DNA from: Thauera sp.
Lineage (GTDB): Bacteria > Pseudomonadota > Gammaproteobacteria > Burkholderiales > Rhodocyclaceae
DNA length: 9,037 nt
Reading direction: 5' to 3'
Assembly: GCA_023150215.1 (NCBI GenBank)
Contig: JAKLLJ010000118.1
Location: 1 to 9,037 of the forward strand
This document shows positions 1 to 5,644 of this stretch, one piece after another. Every line of letters begins with the position of its first letter. Within the stretch, counting starts at the first letter, position 1. The notes under the pieces are model-generated. The model saw nothing but the letters and a program-made list of their open reading frames with translations, was not told the origin of the DNA and searched no databases. Position numbers and translations under genes: made by a program.

Positions 1-157
1 CGACCGCCGTCACCCGGGCGCCGCGGGCCGCCAGCCAGCGCGCATGACGACCGCTGCCGCAGGCGTAGTCGAGCGCCGTTGATCCCGGCGCGATCAAGGC
101 GGCGAAGCGGCGCACCCCGTCGGAGGGGGCGGCGGGCGTGTCGGGCGTGCTGATCAT
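1..157 (-). CDS. Class I SAM-dependent methyltransferase, N-terminal part (runs off left edge)
   Basis: Reading the minus strand from the ATG at 157 gives 52 residues before the window ends. They include ALDYACGSGRHARWLAARGA followed by RVTAV. This is motif I of Rossmann-fold (class I) methyltransferases: a hydrophobic strand ending in an acidic residue, the glycine-rich DYACGSGRH loop that binds S-adenosylmethionine, and the start of the second strand. The motif begins near residue 29, so the enzyme has only a short N-terminal extension, as in small TehB-like or Methyltransf_11/25 proteins. A weak AAGG ribosome site (plus-strand 165-168) lies 7 bases before the ATG, and a good minus-strand -10 box lies further upstream. 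The substrate cannot be told because the substrate-binding part is outside the window. The gene is divergent from the histidine kinase. The family is fairly sure; the exact function is unknown. Confidence 0.72.
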   Translation of the reverse strand, partial: MISTPDTPAAPSDGVRRFAALIAPGSTALDYACGSGRHARWLAARGARVTAV

Positions 158-192
158 CGGCGTGCCTTGCGGGGGGGCGAAGAGAGAGCGGG

Positions 193-198
193 ATTCTA
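193..198 (-). promoter_or_regulatory. Candidate -10 box for the methyltransferase gene
   Basis: On the minus strand the hexamer reads TAGAAT, five of six matches to the sigma-70 -10 consensus. It would place the transcription start near 186 and give a leader of about 30 bases before the ATG at 157. The -35 region is poor: about 16 bases upstream only CTGAGC can be found. The position relative to the start codon is what makes it credible. Confidence 0.4.
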
Positions 199-342
199 GC
201 GCCTTGCGGGTCGCGCTCAGGTTTTCCGCGCCTGAAAGGCTCGCCGCTGCCGCCGCGCCTGCAGGGAGCCATCGAGGCGGCGACAGCGCATCTCGTTCAT
301 GCGATTGTTCCGGTGCGGAAGGGCGCTGCGCGGCGGCTTCTG

Positions 343-351
343 TGCTATACA
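343..351 (+). promoter_or_regulatory. Candidate extended -10 promoter for the histidine kinase
   Basis: The sequence TGCTATACA is an extended -10 element: TG, one base, then TATACA, five of six matches to TATAAT. No convincing -35 box lies 16-18 bases upstream, which is tolerated in extended -10 promoters. Transcription would start near 358, which argues that the kinase begins at the GTG at 381 or 411 and not further upstream. Confidence 0.4.
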
Positions 352-410
352 GGCGAAGTTCGAACGCCCGCGATCATGCGGTGAGTTCGCCGATCGTCGC
401 CTGTGCTCAC

Positions 411-1709
411 GTGAACCTGTCTTCGTTGCGCAGCCTGCTCCGTTTCCTGCGTCCGCGCCCCGCGTCGCGATCGGCGCTGTCCTCGGTCGACGTCGTGCTG
501 TCACCGGCACCGGCAGGGCACGAGGCCGCCGCCAGTCCCGCGCCGGCGCCCTGGCTCACCCCAGGCCCGCTCGCGGATGCCACCGCTCCCGTACCGCATG
601 CCGCCGCCGAGTCCTACCGCGAGGTCGTGGATTCGCTCAGCGAGGTGGTGTTCCGCACCGACGAGAGCGGTCGGCTGGTGTTCCTGAACGATGCCTGGAA
701 AGACCTTTCGGGCTTCGAGCTGGATTACAGCCGCCAGCATCCGCTCACCGATTTCCTGCACCCGGACGACCGCCTGCGTGCGCGGGATGCGATTCGCGGC
801 CTGCTTGCCGGTGACGGCCAGGAGTGGTCGGACGAGCTGCGCCTGCGCACGGGGTCGGGCGAGATCCGCTGGGTGGGCGTCACCGCGCGCGCGCTGCGCG
901 ACCGCGCCGGACATGAGGCCGGCATCGCCGGGACGATCGACGACATTTCGGCGCGCAAGATCGCCGAGTTCAGCTTGCGCAACCTCAACCAGGAGCTCGA
1001 AACGCGGGTGCGCTCGCGCACTGCCGAACTCGAAGCCGCGGTGCGCGAGCTGGAGGCATTCTCCTATTCGGTCTCCCATGACCTGCGCGCGCCGCTGCGC
1101 GCGATCGATGGCTTCGCGCGCATCCTCGCCGAGGAGGTCGGGCCGCAGCTCGCGCCGCAGCATCGCGAGCAACTCGCCCGCATCCGCGCCGGCGCCGAGC
1201 GCATGGCCATCCTCATCGACGCCCTGATCGATCTCGCCACGGTTTCGCGCCAGCCCCTGCGCCGACAGACGGTGGATCTGTCGCAGCTGGCCGAGTCCGT
1301 GATTCGCGAGCTCCAGGCCGAAACGCCCGATCGCGCGGTCGCGGTCGAGATCACCCGCGATCTTGCGGTGGTCGCCGATCCGGCGCTGATGCACGTGCTG
1401 CTCGACAACCTGCTGCGCAATGCGTGGAAGTTCACCGCACGGACCGAGGGTGCGCGGATCGCCTTTGGCGCAACGCGCGAGGGGGGGCGCACGCTGTTCC
1501 ATGTCGAGGACAATGGCGCCGGGTTCGACATGAACTATGCCGGCAAGCTCTTCCAGCCCTTCCAGCGCCTGCACGGGCAGGAGGAATTTCCCGGGACCGG
1601 CATCGGCCTGGCCACCGTGCAGCGCATCGTCGCCCGTCACGACGGCCGCGTGTGGGCGAGCGCCGAGCCGGGCGCCGGTGCGCGCTTCTGCTTCACCCTG
1701 GGGCATTGA
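411..1709 (+). CDS. PAS domain-containing sensor histidine kinase (soluble, orphan)
   Basis: This is a two-component sensor kinase of about 432 residues that autophosphorylates on a histidine and passes the phosphate to a response regulator. Numbering from the GTG at 411: an Ala/Pro-rich linker to about residue 65; one PAS sensory domain at about 69-182 (DSLSEVVFRTDESGRLVFLN, then FLHPDDR); a short coiled coil; a HisKA dimerisation domain with the H-box FSYSVSHDLRAPLRAIDGF (H223); and a HATPase domain with N-box LLDNLLRNAWKFT (N333, N337), G1 box DNGAG (D367) and G2 box GTGIGLATVQRIV (from G395). The H-box and the FQRLHGQEEFPGTGIGLATV stretch resemble the kinase modules of bacteriophytochrome relatives, but no chromophore domain is present. 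No membrane segment is visible, so it should be cytoplasmic; the ligand is unknown. The frame stays open upstream to 138, but that part has poor codon bias and overlaps the promoters. GTG at 381 is an alternative start; neither GTG has a clear ribosome site. No response regulator is adjacent. Confidence 0.88.
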   Translation: MNLSSLRSLLRFLRPRPASRSALSSVDVVLSPAPAGHEAAASPAPAPWLTPGPLADATAPVPHAAAESYREVVDSLSEVVFRTDESGRLVFLNDAWKDLSGFELDYSRQHPLTDFLHPDDRLRARDAIRGLLAGDGQEWSDELRLRTGSGEIRWVGVTARALRDRAGHEAGIAGTIDDISARKIAEFSLRNLNQELETRVRSRTAELEAAVRELEAFSYSVSHDLRAPLRAIDGFARILAEEVGPQLAPQHREQLARIRAGAERMAILIDALIDLATVSRQPLRRQTVDLSQLAESVIRELQAETPDRAVAVEITRDLAVVADPALMHVLLDNLLRNAWKFTARTEGARIAFGATREGGRTLFHVEDNGAGFDMNYAGKLFQPFQRLHGQEEFPGTGIGLATVQRIVARHDGRVWASAEPGAGARFCFTLGH

Positions 1710-1748
1710 GCGATGGCGGTGCTCGCAACCGAGTCCGATGCAAACGTG

Positions 1749-1771
1749 ACAAAGGCCCCAGCCGTCTTTGT
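1749..1771. repeat. Inverted repeat ACAAAG-N11-CTTTGT upstream of the pat-like gene
   Basis: Two perfect 6-base arms (1749-1754 and 1766-1771) flank an 11-base GC-rich spacer. The element lies just upstream of the TATAAT box, covering the area where a -35 element would sit. It could be an activator or repressor site, or a weak hairpin at the end of the kinase transcript; no U-tract follows, so an intrinsic terminator is unlikely. Function is inferred from position only. Confidence 0.3.
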
Positions 1772-1781
1772 TGCACTGCAG

Positions 1782-1787
1782 TATAAT
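1782..1787 (+). promoter_or_regulatory. -10 box (perfect TATAAT) of the pat-like gene promoter
   Basis: TATAAT is an exact sigma-70 -10 consensus in a very GC-rich context, 102 bases before the start codon at 1889. No good -35 hexamer lies at 16-18 bases spacing; at 17 the sequence is CAGCCG. This suggests the promoter depends on an activator. Transcription would begin near 1794 and leave a leader of about 95 bases. Confidence 0.5.
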
Positions 1788-1799
1788 GGAACGATTCCA
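1787..1799. promoter_or_regulatory. Possible operator TGGAA-CGA-TTCCA at the transcription start
   Basis: A perfect hyphenated palindrome with 5-base arms and a 3-base centre overlaps the last base of the TATAAT box and the predicted transcription start. That position fits a repressor site that blocks initiation. I do not recognise the cognate regulator, and a 5+5 palindrome can arise by chance, so this is a candidate only. Confidence 0.3.
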
Positions 1800-1877
1800 A
1801 TGCGGATTCTGTGTCCGCAGCCCCCTAGCCTGTTCCTCCTTGCCGCACCTCCCATTGCCGCACCCCACTCGGATCTC

Positions 1878-1883
1878 AGGTGG
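1878..1883 (+). promoter_or_regulatory. Ribosome binding site deciding the start of the pat-like gene
   Basis: AGGTGG lies 5 bases before the ATG at 1889 and matches the Shine-Dalgarno consensus well. The in-frame GTG at 1880 is part of this site and has no ribosome site of its own, so 1889 is the better start. Confidence 0.65.
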
Positions 1884-1888
1884 CCACC

Positions 1889-4576
1889 ATGAAAGAAAAG
1901 CACTATCTGACCCCGCTTCTCGAACCACGCTCCGTCGGCATCATCGGCGCCAGCGAGCGGGAGGCTTCGCTCGGCAGTGTGTTGATGCGCAACATGCTCG
2001 AGGCCGGCTACAAGGGCAAGCTGTTCGCCATCAATCCGAAGCACGAGAAGGTCCATGGCGTGGCCTGCTACAAGTCGGTGGAAGATGTGCCGCAGCGCCT
2101 CGACCTGGCCGTGGTCGCCGTGCGCGCAGAGAAGGCGCCAGCGCTGGTCGATGCCTGCGGGCGCGCCGGCGTCAAGGCGGTGATCCTGCTGTCGGGTGGC
2201 TTCTCCGAATCCGGTCCGCGCGGCGCGCTGCTCGAGCGCCAGGTCATCGAGGCCGCCCATCGCCATCGCATCCGCCTGCTCGGGCCCAACTGCCTGGGCA
2301 TCATGCGCCCGCAGCTCGGCGTCAACGCCACCTTCGCGCACGCCAGCGCGCTCAAGGGCAGTATCGGCCTGATCTCGCAATCGGGCGCGCTGTGCGCGGC
2401 CATCCTCGACTGGGCCAAGCCGAACAACGTCGGTTTCTCCACCGTGGTCTCGCTCGGCTCCTCGTCCGACATCGACTTCGGCGAAGTCCTCGAGTACATG
2501 ATTTCGGACCCGCGCACCGAGAGCATCTTCCTCTACGTCGAAGGCATCCGCGACGCCCGCCGCTTCATGAGTGCGCTGCGCGGTGCGGCGCGCGTCAAGC
2601 CGGTGCTGCTGATCAAGGCCGGACGCCATCCCAACGCCTCGCGTGCGATCCTGTCGCACAGCGGCGCGCCGCTCGGTGACGACGCGGTGTTCGACGCCGC
2701 GCTGCGCCGCGCCGGCGTGATCCGCCTGTATAACATGGGTCAGCTGTTCGCCGCTGCCAACGCGCTGTTCTCGCACTTCCGCCCGCGCGGCAACCGGCTC
2801 GCGATCATCACCAACGGCGGCGGTCCGGGCGTGATGGCGGCCGACCGTGCCGCCGACATCGGCATTCCGCTCGCCGACCTGTCCGAAGCCACGGTCGAGA
2901 AGCTCAACGCCTGCCTGCCGGCGGGCTGGTCGCACGGCAACCCGATCGACATCCTGGGCGACGCGGGCCCCGAGCGTTTTCGTGCCGCTCTCAAGGCCGT
3001 GCTCGAAGGCCCGAACGTGGACGGCGTGCTGGTCATGCTGACGCCGCAGGCGGTCACCGATCCCACCGGCGTGGCCGATGCGGTGATCGAACTCGAGAAG
3101 ACCGCCGACAAGCCGGTGCTGGTGTGCTGGATGGGCGAGGAGCTCGTCGGCGAGGCGCGCGGCAAATTCAGCGCCGCCGGCATCCCGCACTTCCGCACGC
3201 CCGAGCCCGCGGTCGAGCTGTTCAGCCACATCTCGGCCTATTACCAGAACCAGAAGCTGCTGATGCAGACGCCGTCCTCGCTGTCGCACCTGCCTGCACC
3301 CTCGATCGAGAGCGCGCGCCTGGTCATCGAGATGGCACTGTCCGAGCGTCGCAAGAAGCTCAACGAGATGGAGTCGAAGGCGCTGCTGGCGGCCTTCCGC
3401 ATCCCGATCGCGCAGACCGTGGTCGCGCGCTCGGCGGCCGAGGCGATGGTGCTCTCGGCGGAGATCGGTCTGCCGGTGGTGATGAAGATCGACTCGCCGA
3501 ACATCGTGCACAAGTCGGAAGTCGGCGGCGTGCGCCTGAACATCCGCAGCCTGGCGGCGGTGCGCTCGACCTATCAGGAGATCATCGACGAGGTCAAGCG
3601 CGCGCAGCCCGACGCGACCATCAACGGCATCGCGATCGAGCCGATGATCCAGAAGCGCAATGGCCGCGAGCTGGTGGTCAGCGTCAAGCGCGATGCGGTG
3701 TTCGGCCCGGCGATCACCTTCGGCGAAGGCGGCAACCTGGTCGAGGCCAACCGCGACGTCGCCGTCGCCCTGCCCCCGCTCAACAGCTTCCTGGTCAAGG
3801 ACATGATCCGCTCGACGCATATCGCGGCCCGCCTTGGCGAGTTCCGCAACATGCCGGCGGTGGACATGGGCGCGCTCGAACTCGTGCTGCTGCGCATCTC
3901 CGAGATGGTCTGCGAGCTGCCGTGGATTACCGGCATGGAGATCAACCCCTTGATCGTCGACGAGAATGGCGTGGTCGCCGTCGACGCCAGCATCGTGGTC
4001 GAAAACGTATCGCCGACCGCGGACCGCTACGACCACATGGCGATCCACCCCTACCCCTCGCATCTCATCAGCACGTGGACGGTGCCCGACGGCACCACGG
4101 TGACGATCCGTCCGATCAAGCCGGAGGACGCCGAGCTCGAGGTCGACTTCGTGCGCACCCTGTCGGCCGAGACCAAGTACTACCGCTTCATGAACACGAT
4201 GCGCGAACTACCGCCGGCCATGGTCGCGCGCCTCACCCAGATCGACTACGACCGCGAGATGGCCTTCGTCGCCACGCTGGAGGCCAACGGCGCCGAACAC
4301 GAGATCGGGGTGTGCCGTTACGCGGTGAACCCGGACGGCGAGTCCTGCGAGTTCGCGGTGGTGGTGGCCGATGACTGGCAGCACCGCGGCCTCGCCCGCA
4401 AGCTGATGGGGGTGTTGATCGAGACCGCACGCAGCCGCGGGATCCAGTACATGAACGGGGTCTTCCTCGCCAACAACGAGCGCATGCTCAAGTTCGTGCA
4501 GAAGCTCGGCTTCGTGCTCAGCAACGACCCCGAGGACAGCTCGGTCAAGCTGGGCGTGCTTGCCCTGCAGGATTGA
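1889..4576 (+). CDS. Bifunctional ADP-forming acetate--CoA ligase family / GNAT N-acetyltransferase (Pat/PatZ type)
   Basis: This 895-residue cytoplasmic protein has the full-length layout of the bacterial protein lysine acetyltransferase Pat (E. coli PatZ, about 886 residues), which acetylates and inactivates acetyl-CoA synthetase and other enzymes. Domains in order: CoA-binding Rossmann domain, about 8-135 (LTPLLEPRSVGIIGASERE); succinyl-CoA ligase-like domains, about 145-460 (LISQSGALCAAILDWA; ITNGGGPGVMAADRA); ATP-grasp domain, about 480-705 (HKSEVGGV with H541; FGEGGNLVEANRDVAVALPP from F611); GNAT domain, about 733-880 (IDYDREMAFVA; the acidic CEFAVVV strand with E821; acetyl-CoA loop QHRGLA at 831-836). 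Unlike E. coli PatZ, the site of the phosphorylated catalytic histidine is intact (SHSGAPLGDDAVF, H257), so acyl-CoA synthesis with ADP formation is possible. It may thus be an enzyme, a regulator or both. The mutarotase gene follows 3 bases after the stop. Family assignment is very sure; the substrate and which activity dominates are not. Confidence 0.93.
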   Translation: MKEKHYLTPLLEPRSVGIIGASEREASLGSVLMRNMLEAGYKGKLFAINPKHEKVHGVACYKSVEDVPQRLDLAVVAVRAEKAPALVDACGRAGVKAVILLSGGFSESGPRGALLERQVIEAAHRHRIRLLGPNCLGIMRPQLGVNATFAHASALKGSIGLISQSGALCAAILDWAKPNNVGFSTVVSLGSSSDIDFGEVLEYMISDPRTESIFLYVEGIRDARRFMSALRGAARVKPVLLIKAGRHPNASRAILSHSGAPLGDDAVFDAALRRAGVIRLYNMGQLFAAANALFSHFRPRGNRLAIITNGGGPGVMAADRAADIGIPLADLSEATVEKLNACLPAGWSHGNPIDILGDAGPERFRAALKAVLEGPNVDGVLVMLTPQAVTDPTGVADAVIELEKTADKPVLVCWMGEELVGEARGKFSAAGIPHFRTPEPAVELFSHISAYYQNQKLLMQTPSSLSHLPAPSIESARLVIEMALSERRKKLNEMESKALLAAFRIPIAQTVVARSAAEAMVLSAEIGLPVVMKIDSPNIVHKSEVGGVRLNIRSLAAVRSTYQEIIDEVKRAQPDATINGIAIEPMIQKRNGRELVVSVKRDAVFGPAITFGEGGNLVEANRDVAVALPPLNSFLVKDMIRSTHIAARLGEFRNMPAVDMGALELVLLRISEMVCELPWITGMEINPLIVDENGVVAVDASIVVENVSPTADRYDHMAIHPYPSHLISTWTVPDGTTVTIRPIKPEDAELEVDFVRTLSAETKYYRFMNTMRELPPAMVARLTQIDYDREMAFVATLEANGAEHEIGVCRYAVNPDGESCEFAVVVADDWQHRGLARKLMGVLIETARSRGIQYMNGVFLANNERMLKFVQKLGFVLSNDPEDSSVKLGVLALQD

Positions 4577-4579
4577 GCG

Positions 4580-5428
4580 ATGCCGGCAACGATCGAGCAC
4601 ATCGACTTTCACGGCCTGCCCGCGCTGCGACTGGCGACTGCGTCGGGCGCACGCGCGGTAGTGGCGTTGCAGGGTGCGCAGGTGCTGTCGTGGACACCGC
4701 CTGGCGGCGTCGAACGCCTGTACCTGAGCCCGCGTGCATGCTTCGACGGTCGCTCGCCGATCCGCGGCGGTGTGCCGGTGTGCTTTCCGCAGTTCGCCGA
4801 TCTCGGTCCGCTGCAGGCCCACGGGTTCGCGCGCACGCTGCCGTGGGCGGTGGTGAGCGAGCGCACCGGCAGTGACTTCGCGCTGCTCGGCCTCGGCTTG
4901 ACCGATAGCGAGGCGAGCCGCGCGCTGTGGCCGCATGCCTTCCGCGTCGAGCTCCACGTGCTGGTCGAGGACAGCCGGCTCGAACTCGAGCTGGAAGTGG
5001 AGAACCCCGGTGACGAGACGCTCGAATTCACCGCGGCGCTGCACACTTACCTCGCCGTGCGCGAGGTCGAGGAGTCGCGCATCGAGGGCCTGCATGGTTT
5101 CTCGTATCGCGACAAGACGGCTGCCAACCGGGTCACGCGCGACAGCGGCGATGTGCTGGTGATCGAAGCCGAGACCGATCGCGTGTATCACGACGTCAAT
5201 CGCCCGGTGTTGCTGCGCGAGTACGACCGCAGCCTCGGTATCAATGCCGACGGTTTCCCCGACGTGGTGGTGTGGAATCCGTGGGTCGAGCGCAGCGCGG
5301 CAATCCCCGACCTGCCGGAAGGCGGCTTTCGCCACATGCTGTGCATCGAGGCCGCCGCTGCCCGCCAGCCGGTGCAATTGCCGGCGGGTGAAGCCTGGTG
5401 GGGGCGGCAGACCCTGGTGGCGCTCTGA
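4580..5428 (+). CDS. D-hexose-6-phosphate mutarotase (YeaD family, aldose 1-epimerase fold)
   Basis: This 282-residue protein matches the YeaD/glucose-6-phosphate 1-epimerase family, cytoplasmic beta-sandwich enzymes that interconvert alpha and beta anomers of glucose 6-phosphate and similar sugar phosphates. Hallmarks are IRGGVPVCFPQF, the HGFAR motif (H81), the ALHTYLAV strand (H155), VVVWNPW, and the C-terminal MLCIEAA strand whose glutamate (E257) corresponds to the catalytic base. Length is as usual for the family. The ATG at 4580 comes 3 bases after the stop of the pat-like gene, with AGGA (4569-4572) 7 bases upstream inside that gene's end. The two are therefore almost certainly co-transcribed and perhaps translationally coupled. 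The genes may share little beyond central carbon metabolism; in many bacteria yeaD lies beside glycolytic genes, which is not so here. The exact sugar phosphate is inferred from the family. Confidence 0.9.
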   Translation: MPATIEHIDFHGLPALRLATASGARAVVALQGAQVLSWTPPGGVERLYLSPRACFDGRSPIRGGVPVCFPQFADLGPLQAHGFARTLPWAVVSERTGSDFALLGLGLTDSEASRALWPHAFRVELHVLVEDSRLELELEVENPGDETLEFTAALHTYLAVREVEESRIEGLHGFSYRDKTAANRVTRDSGDVLVIEAETDRVYHDVNRPVLLREYDRSLGINADGFPDVVVWNPWVERSAAIPDLPEGGFRHMLCIEAAAARQPVQLPAGEAWWGRQTLVAL

Positions 5429-5462
5429 GCCAGCGCGTGTCGGTGGGCGTGCTGCCGGAAAG

Positions 5463-5516
5463 GTTCGCGGCTTCCGCCGCTCCTACCCCCATGCAGGAGC
5501 GGCGGAAGCCGCGAAC
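5463..5516. repeat. Inverted pair of REP-like units (BIME-like), possible terminator
   Basis: Two 24-base units face each other: one read on the minus strand (5486 to 5463) and one on the plus strand (5493 to 5516), separated by 6 bases. They agree at 23 of 24 positions; the first 20 bases of the minus-strand unit are GTAGGAGCGGCGGAAGCCGC. Each unit can fold alone (GCGGC-GGAA-GCCGC), and together they form a perfect 22-base-pair hairpin with a 10-base loop. A GTAG head followed by a small hairpin, arranged tail to tail, is the form of REP elements moved by RAYT (TnpA-REP) transposases. Here one unit has GTAG and the other GCAG. The pair sits 34 bases after the mutarotase stop and would also act as a transcript end or 3' stabiliser. 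Confidence 0.75.
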
Positions 5517-5518
5517 GA

Positions 5519-5555
5519 ACCCCGTCCCACCACCGCCCCTACCCCACCTCTCCCC
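5519..5555 (+). promoter_or_regulatory. C-rich, G-poor tract, possible Rho loading site
   Basis: Of these 37 bases, about two thirds are C and only two are G on the transcribed-sense strand. Such unstructured C-rich stretches are typical of rut sites used by Rho. It directly follows the REP-like hairpin, so yeaD transcripts that read through could be ended here before tex. It could equally be compositional noise in a GC-rich spacer. Confidence 0.25.
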
Positions 5556-5574
5556 GCGTCGCGGTCGCTGCGGG

Positions 5575-5604
5575 TTGATCTCGCCACGCTGCTTGCTGCA
5601 CTAT
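5575..5604 (+). promoter_or_regulatory. Candidate sigma-70 promoter for the tex operon
   Basis: TTGATC (5575-5580, four of six matches to TTGACA) is followed after 18 bases by CACTAT (5599-5604), which keeps the key second A and last T of the -10 box. Transcription would start near 5611, about 34 bases before the tex ATG. The match is modest, but this is the best candidate in the spacer. Confidence 0.3.
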
Positions 5605-5644
5605 CCCGCCCTTCGTTTCCTTTGCGCCGCAGCCCTGTCCGCCC

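Noticed and set aside
1749..1771. Rho-independent terminator for the histidine kinase
   Set aside because: The 6-base AT-rich stem with an 11-base loop and no U-run does not make an intrinsic terminator.
1771..1776. TTGCAC as the -35 box paired with TATAAT at 1782
   Set aside because: Only 5 bases separate them; sigma-70 needs about 16-18.
1880..1888. GTG start at 1880 for the pat-like gene
   Set aside because: The GTG lies inside the AGGTGG ribosome site of the better-placed ATG at 1889.
501..1928. A 475-codon minus-strand open frame across the histidine kinase
   Set aside because: The same shadow-frame composition, no recognisable motif, and complete overlap with a confident kinase gene.
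1637..4063. An 808-codon open frame on the minus strand across the pat-like gene
   Set aside because: It is antisense to a clear full-length enzyme, is rich in His, Asp, Arg and Gln as expected for a shadow frame in GC-rich DNA, and shows no domain.
4208..5377. A 389-codon minus-strand open frame across the mutarotase
   Set aside because: Antisense shadow of a gene with clear catalytic motifs; no family resemblance of its own.
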